From positions 1 to 64,000 of the forward strand of contig CANQWA010000006.1 of NCBI GenBank assembly GCA_947627445.1: a stretch of DNA of 64,000 nt. The letters run 5' to 3'. Positions 48,462-57,610 of the stretch are shown piece after piece (position 1 is the first letter of the stretch; every line of letters starts with the position of its first letter). The stretch is from an uncultured Ruminococcus sp. (GTDB taxonomy: Bacteria > Bacillota > Clostridia > Oscillospirales > Ruminococcaceae). Under the pieces are notes generated by a model. The model was given only the letters and a program-made list of their open reading frames with translations, was not told the DNA's origin and ran no database searches. The translations under genes and the position numbers were made by a program.

Positions 48462-48755
48462 TTATTCTGTAATCGCCAGAATCTCAGTCTCGTATACCAG
48501 GGTGTATTCCTCACCGTTCGTCTTCAATTTCTGACCGGCGTTAGGATTCAACAGCACCTTGTCGCCAACCTTGACCTGCATAGGGATACGAGTACCATCG
48601 GTTGCAAATTTGCCTTCGCCGCATGCCACAACTGTGCCTTTTAAGGGAACACCTGCGGGATTTTTGGATGCCAGTACCAGACCACCTGCGGTTTTTTCTT
48701 CCTGTTCCTTTTCTGCCAGAATCAGAACTCTGTCTGCTAAAGGTTTTAATGTCAT
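48462..48755 (-). CDS. groS: 10-kDa co-chaperonin GroES
   Basis: 97 aa, starting MTLKPLADRVLI, with the mobile loop EEKTAGGLVLAS and the VGDKVLLNPNAG segment. AGGAGG 8 nt upstream. First gene of the groSL operon, 130 bp before groL. Confidence 0.97.
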   Translation of the reverse strand: MTLKPLADRVLILAEKEQEEKTAGGLVLASKNPAGVPLKGTVVACGEGKFATDGTRIPMQVKVGDKVLLNPNAGQKLKTNGEEYTLVYETEILAITE

Positions 48756-48820
48756 CGTTCATTCCTCCTGCAAATAAATTTCACTTAGAACAAGCTTTTG
48801 TCACTTGATCCATAAGTCTG

Positions 48821-48847
48821 TTAGCACTCAAACTTCCTGAGTGCTAA
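48821..48847. promoter_or_regulatory. CIRCE operator (HrcA binding site)
   Basis: A perfect TTAGCACTC - 9 bp - GAGTGCTAA inverted repeat between the promoter and groS. It indicates heat-shock control by the HrcA repressor. Confidence 0.98.
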
Positions 48848-48852
48848 TATCT

Positions 48853-48880
48853 ATTTTACCAGCTTTTCAGAAAAAATCAA
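48853..48880 (-). promoter_or_regulatory. Promoter of groSL
   Basis: On the minus strand TTGATT, 16-bp spacer, TAAAAT. The start lands in the CIRCE element. Confidence 0.7.
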
Positions 48881-49062
48881 GAGCTTTTCGGCGAAATTTT
48901 GCATTTTTATACACATGCACAAATCAAGCAGAGATATTTGGAAAAAATCATGCAGAATCACAAATTTTTCCGGTGCCGATGCGAAATGCAGAAAATGTAT
49001 TTTCAGAGGGTTTTCAGTATGGCTTCACGAAATCAACACATTGGAAGGGTATGATATAACTG

Positions 49063-49179
49063 TACTCCGGATGGAGTAACATCCTCTGGCCGTTTTGTAC
49101 ACCACCCCGATGCAAAACGGACATCCCCAACAATCCCTATATCCAAACAAGAAACGCCTCTCACCCCGGGGCGTTTTTT
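49063..49179 (+). ncRNA. Candidate C-rich small RNA
   Basis: In the 660-bp gap between groS and comM. It comprises hairpin TACTCC/GGAGTA (49063-49078), hairpin CCGTTTTG/CAAAACGG (49090-49120) with loop TACACCACCCCGATG, single-stranded CATCCCC and ATCCC stretches, then a terminator AAACGCC/GGCGTTTTTT (49152-49179). A -10-like TATGATATAAC lies at 49050, but the -35 is poor. No significant ORF. C-rich unpaired motifs are typical of small RNAs that bind ribosome-binding sites, but the identity is unknown. Confidence 0.45.
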
Positions 49180-49250
49180 GTTTTTGGACTTTGTGATTGG
49201 AGAGTTTTTTCAGAGCGCCGCACAAGTACCTGGGACATTGTATTTTTTCC

Positions 49251-49279
49251 TTTACATTTCTTTGGAATTGTGGTATACT
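49251..49279 (+). promoter_or_regulatory. Sigma-A promoter of comM
   Basis: TTTACA, 17-bp spacer, TATACT. It leaves a leader of ~135 nt before comM. Confidence 0.75.
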
Positions 49280-49419
49280 TAAAGAAGCACGGATGAAATC
49301 CCGCTTGACGGCTCTGTTGCAAAATGGCGCATAGATTTCCTTTAGCCGAAAGATATGGATATTTTGCCATGGAAGCGAGTATAACATCTCCGACATTTCC
49401 GGGAAAGAGGTGACCTCCC

Positions 49420-50943
49420 ATATTTACTCAGATCAAAAGCCTTGGATTATTTGGTTTGAATGCATTTCCGGTGGATGTAGAAGTCAGCATGACCCGCGGC
49501 GCACCCCAATTTGATATCGTGGGATTGCCGGATGCTTCCGTTCGGGAAAGCCGTGAACGCATCCGTTCTGCCATGAGCGCCATGGGGGTACAGTTCCCTG
49601 TGAGCAGCATCACAGTCAATCTTGCACCAGCAGATGTGAAAAAAATTGGCACCATGCACGATCTTGCCATTCTGCTGGGACTTCTTGTCTGCACCGGACA
49701 GCTCGCCCCACAACCGGAGACACGATATTTTATCGGAGAAGTCTCTCTTTCCGGACAGATACGTGCTGTCAACGGCGTTTTGTCTATGGCGCTTCTGGCA
49801 GCTGCTTCCGGTGCAAAGGAGCTGTATGTGCCGGCAGACAATGCCGCAGAAGCTTCTGCCGCCGGGATTCCTGTTTACGGTGTGTCGGATACCTCAGAAC
49901 TTTTGGCACATTTGGCACAGGTCCGCAGAATATTACCTCAACCGCCCTATGTGCCGCCCCAAGAAGCTTTTGACGACGTTTTGGATTTTGCGGAGGTCAA
50001 AGGACAACGAAGCGCCAGATATGCACTGGAGATTGCTGCGGCAGGCGGGCATAATGCCCTGATGATTGGTAGTCCCGGCAGCGGAAAGAGCATGTTAGCC
50101 AAACGGCTTCCCTCGATCTTACCGGAGATGACCAGGACAGAATCCCTGGAAACCACCCAAATCTACTCTGTTGCAGGACTTTTGGATGTCAGACAACCCT
50201 TGATGACAAAGCGTCCCTTCCGCTCACCCCATCACACCATTTCCAGTGTGGGTCTGGTGGGCGGCGGTTCTATACCGCATCCCGGAGAGATTTCTCTTTC
50301 GCATAACGGGTTGCTTTTTCTGGATGAACTGCCAGAATTCGACCGGCGCACACTGGAGATTTTACGGCAGCCTCTGGAAGAACGGAGGGTCACCATTACC
50401 CGTGCTTCCGGGACGATTACTTATCCCTGTTCTTTTATGCTGATCGGGGCAATGAATCCTTGTCCTTGCGGTTATTTCGGACATCCCCGCCGTAAATGTA
50501 GCTGTTCTGACAAACAAGTCCGACAATATCTGGGAAAAATCTCCGGACCACTGCTGGATCGGTTTGATCTGCATGTGGAGGTTGAGCCGGTTTCCTTCGA
50601 TGATCTTTCCGAAGGAATGAGAGCGGAGGCTTCTCAGGAGATCCGGAAGCGCGTGCAGGCAGCACGTGCTGTTCAGAATGAACGGTTCAGAGGGACGGAT
50701 ATCTGGAATAATGCGGGGATACCGGGTGGAAAGGTACAGGAGTTTTGTCCAATGAGTGACGATGCCGGGGTATTGCTGCGGTCGGTATTTGATCGGTTGG
50801 GATTGAGTGCCAGAGCGTATGACAGGATTCTCAGAGTGGCGAGGACGATAGCGGATTTGGATCATTGTGAAGTGATGCAGAAGCGGCATATTGCAGCGGC
50901 AGCACAGTTCCGCAGCCTCGACCGCAAGTATTGGACAAAATAA
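49420..50943 (+). CDS. comM: YifB/ComM-family Mg-chelatase-like AAA+ protein
   Basis: A 507-aa AAA+ helicase-like protein linked to DNA uptake and branch migration in other bacteria. N-terminal VSMTRGAPQFDIVGLPDAS, Walker A GSPGSGKSMLAKRLP, FRSPHHTIS, Walker B NGLLFLDELPEF, MNPCPCGY and a zinc-like CxxxPxRKCxC. The family N-terminus (xLGLFGLNAFPV) is encoded upstream of the first normal start codon (TTG 49456). The only codon after the in-frame stop with an SD (AAAGAGGTGA, 6 nt) is ATA at 49420, giving MFTQIKSLGLFGL if initiated there. I list that start; the alternative is 49456 (495 aa). Confidence 0.9.
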   Translation: MFTQIKSLGLFGLNAFPVDVEVSMTRGAPQFDIVGLPDASVRESRERIRSAMSAMGVQFPVSSITVNLAPADVKKIGTMHDLAILLGLLVCTGQLAPQPETRYFIGEVSLSGQIRAVNGVLSMALLAAASGAKELYVPADNAAEASAAGIPVYGVSDTSELLAHLAQVRRILPQPPYVPPQEAFDDVLDFAEVKGQRSARYALEIAAAGGHNALMIGSPGSGKSMLAKRLPSILPEMTRTESLETTQIYSVAGLLDVRQPLMTKRPFRSPHHTISSVGLVGGGSIPHPGEISLSHNGLLFLDELPEFDRRTLEILRQPLEERRVTITRASGTITYPCSFMLIGAMNPCPCGYFGHPRRKCSCSDKQVRQYLGKISGPLLDRFDLHVEVEPVSFDDLSEGMRAEASQEIRKRVQAARAVQNERFRGTDIWNNAGIPGGKVQEFCPMSDDAGVLLRSVFDRLGLSARAYDRILRVARTIADLDHCEVMQKRHIAAAAQFRSLDRKYWTK

Positions 50944-50954
50944 GAACAAGTTCT
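50943..50954. repeat. AGAAC-AA-GTTCT palindrome
   Basis: An exact copy starting on the last base of the comM stop codon. Confidence 0.75.
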
Positions 50955-51064
50955 AAGGTTTTACATACAGGAAAAATCGGTGTTGACTGGAAAACATCTT
51001 CAGTCACCTCGACTCAGACCACAAACCCAAACGGTTTTCCATATAGATCAAGAAAGGACACTCC

Positions 51065-52234
51065 ATGACAAGAACCTACACCCCCTCCAGACGGCGGAAA
51101 CAGAAAAAAGAATCCCCCCTTCTCCTATACTGGAGGCGTCTGGATAAATCATTGATCTTAGCAGCGCTGCTTTGCTCCGGGCTGAGTATTCTGCTGCTTT
51201 ATTCCATCTGGCAGAACAACATCAGCGATGCTGTAAATGCCAGTCAATACCGCACCCAACTGTTCTCCTGTCTCTTGGGCATGATCAGCATGGGCGTTCT
51301 CGCTGTCGTAGATTATCATAAAATCGCACGGCTGTGGTATCTCTACGCCCCTGTGGTGCTCCTCCTCACGATACTGACATTTACCCCGCTGGGGCACAAA
51401 CGTGCTGGAGCAGATGACCAGGCGTGGCTGAATCTGGGCTTTATCATGTTCCAGCCCTCAGAGGTACTGAAGTTGGCGTTCATTCTTTCCTTTGCTCTTC
51501 ATCTTGCAAAGGTGGAAGAAAACATGAATCATCCTCTCCACATGCTTTTGTTGATCATACACGGCGCTGTTCCGATGGGATTGGTGGCATTACAGGGAGA
51601 CTATGGTACAGCCATTGTCTTTGCCGTGGTATTTATCGCCATGCTCTTTGCCGCAAAAATTTCTTGGAAATATATCTTGGGCTTTCTCATTGCCATTCCA
51701 GCAGCACTGGTTGTTGCATGGAATTTTGTGTTGGGCGATATTCATAAAAAGCGCATCTTGGTACTGCTTCATCCCGGAACAGACCCGGAAAATTTGGAAT
51801 ATCAGCAAGATCGTGGTCTGGCAGCCCTCTCCAATGGGAAGATATTCGGTGTGGGATTGTTCTCCGGTAAGGATTCCTATGTCTATGTACCGGAGATCCA
51901 TAATGACTTTCTGTTTGTCCAGGTGGGGCAGGCGTTGGGCTTTGTGGGCGCAACGACTGTGATACTGGTACTGGCGTTTCTTTGTCTGAAGATTTTGTAC
52001 AACGGCTTTCACTCCCGGGATAAAATGGGAATGCTGCTCTGTACCGGTGTATTTGCCCTGCTGTTTTCCCACTGTGTTATGAATATTGGTATGGTGCTGA
52101 AGGTCATGCCAGTTATCGGTGTACCGTTGCCCTTTATCAGTGCCGGCGGTACGGCGACTGTCAGTATGTATATTGCCCTTGGTTTAGTCATCAGCGTCTA
52201 TGGGCACAATGAGAAAAAATATCAGGTTTATTAA
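51065..52234 (+). CDS. rodA: SEDS-family peptidoglycan polymerase (RodA/FtsW type)
   Basis: 389 aa with about 10 membrane helices. SEDS hallmarks: WLNLGFIMFQPSEVLKLAFI, LQGDYGTA, and VIGVPLPFISAGGTATVSMYIALGL-type ending. The ESxNDFxF-like loop (VPEIHNDFLFVQVGQ) matches RodA. The basic, Arg/Lys-rich N-terminus is cytoplasmic. AAAGGA before the ATG. RodA is preferred over FtsW or SpoVE because of the length and isolated context; the symbol is tentative. Confidence 0.88.
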   Translation: MTRTYTPSRRRKQKKESPLLLYWRRLDKSLILAALLCSGLSILLLYSIWQNNISDAVNASQYRTQLFSCLLGMISMGVLAVVDYHKIARLWYLYAPVVLLLTILTFTPLGHKRAGADDQAWLNLGFIMFQPSEVLKLAFILSFALHLAKVEENMNHPLHMLLLIIHGAVPMGLVALQGDYGTAIVFAVVFIAMLFAAKISWKYILGFLIAIPAALVVAWNFVLGDIHKKRILVLLHPGTDPENLEYQQDRGLAALSNGKIFGVGLFSGKDSYVYVPEIHNDFLFVQVGQALGFVGATTVILVLAFLCLKILYNGFHSRDKMGMLLCTGVFALLFSHCVMNIGMVLKVMPVIGVPLPFISAGGTATVSMYIALGLVISVYGHNEKKYQVY

Positions 52235-52294
52235 GGCAAACCCGCACAAAGATGGTTCGGTGCTGCCTAAACCGTATGAGTTCCATAAACCGAC

Positions 52295-52335
52295 AAACCT
52301 GCACAAATTTCCCTTGGGATTTTGTGCAGGTTTTA
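52295..52335 (+). terminator. Terminator after the SEDS gene
   Basis: A 13-bp stem AAACCTGCACAAA/TTTGTGCAGGTTT with TTTT. Confidence 0.85.
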
Positions 52336-52362
52336 CGTATTTTCAGTTTTCTCAAAAGTTTA

Positions 52363-52391
52363 TTCCATTTTTCCTTTTTTTATGTTATAAT
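52363..52391 (+). promoter_or_regulatory. Probable promoter of the flippase gene
   Basis: TATAAT at 52386 with a weak TTCCAT 17 bp upstream. Confidence 0.45.
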
Positions 52392-52493
52392 ATGTTGTAT
52401 AGAGAAAGATAGTGCAAACGACAAAAACTTTTGACGTTCGCTATGATATACCGGCTGGATATTCCCTGGTCCAGAACAAAAAAGGTGATGTAC

Positions 52494-53915
52494 ATGAACA
52501 AATACAAAAAACTGGTTTCCAATACCCTGATCTTTGCTATTGGCTCATTTGGCTCAAAAATTCTTCTTCTGCTGCTGACCCGCCTCTATACCGGAAACAT
52601 CAACCCCGGCGACAACAGCACGAAGGAACTGCTGGAACTGACGGCTAATTTTCTCATACCCATTATCACATTTTCCATTGCTGATGCCGTCATCCGGTAC
52701 GGTCTGGACAAAAACTTTGATAACCGGAAGGTGTTTACCTCCGCTTGTGTCACCGAAGCATTCGGCGTCTTACTGTTGCTATTGCTATCGCCTTTGCTTC
52801 TGCTGCTGCCCTATACAGATGGCTATGTGATCCTGCTGGTGATCTACTGTATGACCTCAGGTTTCCGGCAAATTGCTGCCCAGTTTGTCCGTGCCAGAGG
52901 TCTGGTGCGGCTGTTTGCGCTGGATGGTATCTTTGCAACCCTGACTCTCTTTCTGTTGAATGTTATCTTTATCGCCGGGCTGCATATGGGTGTTACCGGC
53001 TTTATGCTTTCAGTGATTCTGTCTGATCTGATCTCGGGGCTGTTTCTTTGGAGTGTGGCAGGCTTGCAGAGATTTTTTCGCCCCCGGTACATGGACAAGA
53101 AAATGCTCCGCACCATGCTGCGATTCTCTGTGCCGCTGATCCCTTCCGCATTGCTCTGGTTAGTCACAGGTTTTTCCGACCGGCTGTTTATCCGGTACAT
53201 GCCCGGACCCAACTCGCTGGTTGGCGAGACCGCAGCCGGTATCTACGGCGTTTCCACCAAGATTCCCAACCTGATTTCTACGATTTCCACTATTTTCTTT
53301 CAGGCGTGGAACATGTCTGCCATCGAAGAAAACGATTCCAAAGACCGCAGCCGGTTCTACCATCGGGTTTTTGATGCATACCAGTCCTTTATGTTTATTG
53401 CCAGCGCCGGACTGATCGTCTTTGTGCGCATCCTGTCCGATATTCTCATCAATTCAGATGTGTACCCGGAATACGCTACGGCATTCCGCTATACACCCGT
53501 GCTGATCGTGGGCGTGCTGATGATGTGCTTCAACCAGTTCCTTAGCAGTGTTTACTCTGCCACTCAGCATACCACCCATTCCTTCTGGACGGCATTGGCG
53601 GCTGCCATCGTGAATATTCTCCTGAATATCGTCATGATCCACTTCTGGGGCATCATGGGTGCTGCTGTGGCAACCTTTTTCAGCTATTTTGTCTGCTACT
53701 GCATCCGTATTGTAGATGCCCGGAAATATGTGCCCTTTCCGGTGAATCACGCCAAATTCATTGCGAATACGGGAATGCTGTTCCTGCTGGGTATTGTGGT
53801 GGTGGATGCACCGATCCTATGGATACCGATGTTAGTGGTGGGATTTGTGTTTATGTTGTTCTATAATTTCAGCGCAGTGATTCAGACGCTTTCCCGGCTG
53901 AAAAGAAGAAAATAA
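52494..53915 (+). CDS. Wzx/MATE-like polysaccharide flippase
   Basis: 473 aa with about 14 membrane helices (MOP superfamily). It opens MNKYKKLVSNTLIFAIGSFGSK, typical of polysaccharide biosynthesis proteins exporting lipid-linked sugars. AAAGGTGA precedes the ATG at 52494; the frame extends to 52431 without a site. No glycan synthesis cluster is nearby, so the substrate is open. It lies next to a SEDS polymerase, so a peptidoglycan precursor role (MurJ-like) is conceivable but not shown. Confidence 0.88.
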   Translation: MNKYKKLVSNTLIFAIGSFGSKILLLLLTRLYTGNINPGDNSTKELLELTANFLIPIITFSIADAVIRYGLDKNFDNRKVFTSACVTEAFGVLLLLLLSPLLLLLPYTDGYVILLVIYCMTSGFRQIAAQFVRARGLVRLFALDGIFATLTLFLLNVIFIAGLHMGVTGFMLSVILSDLISGLFLWSVAGLQRFFRPRYMDKKMLRTMLRFSVPLIPSALLWLVTGFSDRLFIRYMPGPNSLVGETAAGIYGVSTKIPNLISTISTIFFQAWNMSAIEENDSKDRSRFYHRVFDAYQSFMFIASAGLIVFVRILSDILINSDVYPEYATAFRYTPVLIVGVLMMCFNQFLSSVYSATQHTTHSFWTALAAAIVNILLNIVMIHFWGIMGAAVATFFSYFVCYCIRIVDARKYVPFPVNHAKFIANTGMLFLLGIVVVDAPILWIPMLVVGFVFMLFYNFSAVIQTLSRLKRRK

Positions 53916-53965
53916 AAAAATAAGTTTTATATGTTAGCCCAGTATTATATTAGGAGGTCATTTTT

Positions 53966-54676
53966 ATGTCAACACCACACAATGCTGCATCTCCGGGGGA
54001 TATTGCCAGAACCGTTCTCATGCCTGGTGATCCTCTGCGTGCCAAGTTTATTGCTGAACATTTTCTGGAAAATCCGGTCTGTTACAATACGGTTCGCGGG
54101 ATGTACGGCTACACCGGAATTTATCAGGGAGTTCCGGTTTCCGTGCAGGGCAGCGGCATGGGAATGCCCTCTATCGGTATCTATTCCTATGAGTTGTATC
54201 ATGAGTACGGCGTAGAGAAGATTTTCCGTGTGGGAACAGCCGGCGGCGTTGCCGATCATATTCATCTGCGGGATGTGATTTTGGGACAGGCTGCTTGTAC
54301 GGATTCTAATTATGCAGAACAGTATCATCTTTCCGGGACGTATGCGCCTATTGCGTCGTATGCGCTGTTGGAGGCTGCGGTGAATGCTGCGAAGAAGCTG
54401 GAGATTCCGGTGCATGTGGGGAATCTGCTTTCAACGGATGTGTTCTATCATGATGGCGACCCACTGCCAAAGTGGGCGAAAATGGGAGTTCTGGCGACGG
54501 AGATGGAAGCAGCGGCGCTGTATATGAATGCGGCGGCGGCTGGAAAGCAAGCGCTTTGTATTGTGACGGTTTCAGATTGCCCGCTCCGGCGAGAGTCTAC
54601 TACGCCGGAGGAACGGCAGACGACTTTTACGCAGATGATGCAGATTGCGCTGGAAGCGGCGATTACGGCAAAGTAA
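53966..54676 (+). CDS. deoD: Purine-nucleoside phosphorylase, DeoD type
   Basis: 236 aa. MPGDPLRAKFIAE, VQGSGMGMPSIGIYSYEL, RVGTAGG, and ATEMEAAALY are DeoD signatures; the Asp of VTVSDCPL is the purine-contacting acid. It salvages purine nucleosides. TTAGGAGG before the ATG. 50 bp after the flippase gene, possibly one transcript. Confidence 0.96.
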   Translation: MSTPHNAASPGDIARTVLMPGDPLRAKFIAEHFLENPVCYNTVRGMYGYTGIYQGVPVSVQGSGMGMPSIGIYSYELYHEYGVEKIFRVGTAGGVADHIHLRDVILGQAACTDSNYAEQYHLSGTYAPIASYALLEAAVNAAKKLEIPVHVGNLLSTDVFYHDGDPLPKWAKMGVLATEMEAAALYMNAAAAGKQALCIVTVSDCPLRRESTTPEERQTTFTQMMQIALEAAITAK

Positions 54677-54716
54677 AAGCAACACCTTGTCAGAAACAAA
54701 AATCCAAAAACACGTA

Positions 54717-54751
54717 AAGCCCTGTTCTCCTCACGCTTGAGAACAGGGCTT
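54717..54751. terminator. Terminator between convergent deoD and ABC-ATPase genes
   Basis: Perfect 13-bp stem AAGCCCTGTTCTC/GAGAACAGGGCTT. The T-run is weak on plus and TTTA on minus. A second hairpin TATTTGAC/GTCAAATA lies at 54760-54785. Confidence 0.75.
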
Positions 54752-54803
54752 CTATCTTCTATTTGACAATTGCCAGCGTCAAATAAAGTATACGTTGGTA
54801 AAA

Positions 54804-55940
54804 TTAGTTGATAATGGTAACCTCAGTTTCCTTGTCAAACAAGTGAATTTTGTTCGGGTCAAGAGCAACTTTGATCTGATCCTGCGGACGAGCAGTGGAT
54901 CTCGGATCTACACGGGCAGTCAAGGAATTGCCGGCACATACCAGATACAGATATGTCTCAGCACCCATCATTTCAGTGATCTCAACAGAGCAGTCTGCAA
55001 CACCGGTAGTTGCATTGGATAAGAACATGGGATCATCGTGAATTGCTTCTGGACGAATGCCCAGAATTACTTCTTTATCCACATATGCAGCCAGATCCGG
55101 AGTCACCTTTGCAGCCGGAATCTCGATCTGATACTTCTCGGCTCTGGAGGTCTTGGTAGCTTCTGCGCCGAACTCTACATAGTAGTTGTCAGCTCTCTTC
55201 AGAACAGCATCAATAAAGTTCATCTGCGGTGAACCCAAGAAGCCTGCAACGAACTTGTTGCCCGGGCGCTCATACAAAGCCTGCGGTGTGTCGATCTGCT
55301 GGATGATACCATCTTTCATCACGACGATACGGTCACCCATGGTCATAGCCTCGGTCTGGTCGTGTGTTACATAGATAAAGGTTGTACCCAGCTTCTTGTG
55401 GAGTTTGGCAATCTCCGTTCTCATCTGCGCACGGAGCTTTGCATCCAGGTTGGACAGCGGCTCGTCAAGCAGGAATACCTGCGGATTACGAACGATAGCA
55501 CGACCCAGCGCTACACGCTGTCTCTGACCGCCAGACATTGCCTTCGGCTTACGATCCAGCAGGTGGCTCAGATCCAGAATCTTAGCAGCCTCTTCTACCT
55601 TGCGTGCAATCTCATCCTTCGGTACCTTACGCAGTTTCAGACCGAATGCCATGTTGTCAAATACGGTCATGTGCGGATACAGAGCATAGTTCTGGAATAC
55701 CATTGCGATGTCTCTGTCTTTGGGTGCGATGTCATTTACCAGACGGTCGCCGATATACAGTTCACCCTCAGAAATTTCTTCCAGACCTGCGATCATACGC
55801 AAGGTGGTAGACTTACCACAGCCAGAAGGACCTACCAGTACGATAAACTCCTTATCCTTAATCTCAAGATTGACATCCTTTACGGCAACAACATTGCCCG
55901 GATATTTTTTGTAAATATGTCGAAGCGATAGACTTGCCAT
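54804..55940 (-). CDS. Sugar ABC-transporter ATPase (MsmK/UgpC type)
   Basis: 378 aa. Walker [11 protein letters not shown]-loop [13 protein letters not shown], signature [14 protein letters not shown], Walker [13 protein letters not shown], His-loop VTHDQTEA, and a C-terminal regulatory OB domain. The type is the shared ATPase that energises several carbohydrate importers in Firmicutes, and no permease genes are adjacent, which fits a multitask ATPase. The ATG at 55940 follows AGGAGGA. Confidence 0.93.
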   Translation of the reverse strand: MASLSLRHIYKKYPGNVVAVKDVNLEIKDKEFIVLVGPSGCGKSTTLRMIAGLEEISEGELYIGDRLVNDIAPKDRDIAMVFQNYALYPHMTVFDNMAFGLKLRKVPKDEIARKVEEAAKILDLSHLLDRKPKAMSGGQRQRVALGRAIVRNPQVFLLDEPLSNLDAKLRAQMRTEIAKLHKKLGTTFIYVTHDQTEAMTMGDRIVVMKDGIIQQIDTPQALYERPGNKFVAGFLGSPQMNFIDAVLKRADNYYVEFGAEATKTSRAEKYQIEIPAAKVTPDLAAYVDKEVILGIRPEAIHDDPMFLSNATTGVADCSVEITEMMGAETYLYLVCAGNSLTARVDPRSTARPQDQIKVALDPNKIHLFDKETEVTIIN

Positions 55941-55984
55941 TGTAACAGTTCCTCCTAATAAATAGATTTTTCCCGGATTGGTAC

Positions 55985-55999
55985 AGCTTGGTACAAGCT
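55985..55999. promoter_or_regulatory. Palindrome in the ABC-ATPase leader
   Basis: AGCTTG-GTA-CAAGCT, between the promoter and start codon, about 20-35 nt downstream of the predicted transcript start. A possible repressor operator or short hairpin. Confidence 0.4.
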
Positions 56000-56027
56000 T
56001 CAGTGCTGCCATTCCGGTTGCAATATA

Positions 56028-56056
56028 ATCATACCAAATTTTTAAACATTTTTCAA
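56028..56056 (-). promoter_or_regulatory. Sigma-A promoter of the ABC-ATPase
   Basis: On the minus strand TTGAAA, 17-bp spacer, TATGAT. Confidence 0.75.
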
Positions 56057-56095
56057 GTCGTTATTTGCCCAAAATTCTGTATGCACATTTATCCA

Positions 56096-56851
56096 TTATG
56101 ACGAAACTTCCCGGCAATTTTGCAACAGTTCCGCAAATTCAATTTCCTCTTTTACCAATTTTTGCACATCTTTCTGGCAAAGTGTCCTGCATTTCCCCAC
56201 AGGCAGGTCGGCGGGCAGTTTCAGTCCGCCCATTGCCACACGTTCCAGATCTTCCACGTGGTTTCCCATGGCGGCAAACATCCGGCGTACCTGATGATAT
56301 TTTCCTTCCCGCAAGCAAATCAGGGCATCCCGGTCTGTACCGGGGACTTTTTCTGCCTGTGCTGGCTGACATCGGATACCGTCGGCGAGAGTGATGCCGG
56401 CAGCGATCTGTTCCCGGTAGGTATCTTCCCAGGGGCGTGCCAGAGTGACTCGGTAGAATTTCGCCGTGTGTCTGCGCACCGCCATAATCTGATGTGCCAA
56501 CTGTCCGTCATCTGTCAGCAGCAGCATCCCAGTGGAATCCTTGTCCAGCCTGCCTACTGGACAGAGATCCTTCCGGCAAAGCTCCAGGGGGATCAGATCC
56601 ATGACTGTTTTTTGCCCCGGCTCATGCAGAGAGGTCACATATCCCTTCGGTTTGTGGAGCAGCACGTAGAGATAGCGGTCGCCGGAAATGGCTGTGCCGT
56701 TTAAGGTGACGCTGTTTTTTTCCGGATGTACGGAAAGATCTGCCCGGGTGACGGTCTGTCCGTCAACGGTGACGGCGCCTTTTCCGATGAGCTGCCGCAG
56801 CTTCTTCCGGGAATACATGGTACGGGCGGACAAAAACTGATCCAGCCGCAT
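56096..56851 (-). CDS. 16S/23S rRNA pseudouridine synthase, RsuA family
   Basis: 251 aa. S4 domain at the N-terminus (MRLDQFLSARTMYSRKKLRQLI), then the catalytic VGRLDKDSTGMLLLTDDG (Asp in RLDKDS), and EGKYHQVRRMFAA. The target is probably U516 of 16S rRNA by RsuA analogy. AGGAGG before the ATG. Confidence 0.93.
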   Translation of the reverse strand: MRLDQFLSARTMYSRKKLRQLIGKGAVTVDGQTVTRADLSVHPEKNSVTLNGTAISGDRYLYVLLHKPKGYVTSLHEPGQKTVMDLIPLELCRKDLCPVGRLDKDSTGMLLLTDDGQLAHQIMAVRRHTAKFYRVTLARPWEDTYREQIAAGITLADGIRCQPAQAEKVPGTDRDALICLREGKYHQVRRMFAAMGNHVEDLERVAMGGLKLPADLPVGKCRTLCQKDVQKLVKEEIEFAELLQNCREVSS

Positions 56852-56904
56852 GAGACATTCCTCCTGTCTGTTCTATTCCATAGCATGTTCACATACCTTA
56901 TATC

Positions 56905-57120
56905 AGAACCTGTCTTCACCAGAAGACGACCATGTCTTTTCGGCAGATTTTGGCGGAACGCCTGCTGCGCAGGCACCAATCGGCTTTGCCGATTGCCGTC
57001 TCATACCATCCTCTACACCGCCTGCGGCGGCACAATTCCGATCGATCCATCTATCGAAATGAAGAGGATTGGTATCAGATAAAAGCAGATTTTCTGGGCG
57101 ATCTTTGTGAGGTGCCGCCC
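56905..57120. repeat. ~65-bp repeat copy 4 and a cluster of short palindromes
   Basis: 56905-56955 matches the repeat family (AGAACCTGTCTTCACCAGAAG..., CGGCAGATTTT) but its right end is lost. What follows is a chain of short hairpins: GGCGGAACGCC, GCCTGCTGCGCAGGC, CAATCGGCTTTGCCGATTG and CCGCCTGCGGCGG. A second CAGATTTTCTG fragment lies at ~57087. The gap to 57140 holds no gene. Confidence 0.5.
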
Positions 57121-57140
57121 AAGGGAAAGGACCATGTGCT

Positions 57141-57593
57141 ATGGGAAAAAGAAGTATACTGGCTGCCGGTATTGCCGGACTGATTCTGGGCAGCGGTTGG
57201 TTGACGTGGTGGGTCAAACAGGATATGTCAACCGGCAAAACGGTACCGGAGATCATACTGGCAGATGAAACCGGCAGAGATGCCTTTCTTCGGGAAATAG
57301 GGCTTTCGGATTGTCGGTGCATTGCGGAAGAAAGCGTCCGGCTGCCGGCAGAAGTGGATGCTGCTTATGAGAACTACGCAGCATTGCAGAAAACCCAAAA
57401 GCTCCCTCTAACATCGCATCTGGGGGAGACCGCTTCACGTTATACCTATACACAAAACAGCTCTGGTCAGGAATCCCTGTACACAGAGCTGCTGGTGGGT
57501 GAAAATCAAGTGCTGATCGGTGCGGTTCAGTACGATCCTGCGGATCAGGTGATGCAGCCAGTGATCAGCGAATCTTTTTTCGGGGATAGGTGA
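57141..57593 (+). CDS. Small membrane-anchored protein, DUF4830-like
   Basis: 150 aa: an N-terminal signal anchor (SILAAGIAGLILGSGWLTWWV) then an extracellular domain with FLREIGL and VRLPAEVDAAYENYAALQ, resembling the DUF4830 family of Clostridia. Function unknown. GGGAAAGGA before the ATG. Confidence 0.6.
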   Translation: MGKRSILAAGIAGLILGSGWLTWWVKQDMSTGKTVPEIILADETGRDAFLREIGLSDCRCIAEESVRLPAEVDAAYENYAALQKTQKLPLTSHLGETASRYTYTQNSSGQESLYTELLVGENQVLIGAVQYDPADQVMQPVISESFFGDR

Positions 57594-57598
57594 TCTTT

Positions 57599-57610
57599 AG
57601 AACCAGTTCT
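57599..57610. repeat. AGAAC-CA-GTTCT palindrome
   Basis: A copy between convergent genes; the spacer CA also matches the AGAACCAG end of the 65-bp repeat. Confidence 0.7.
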
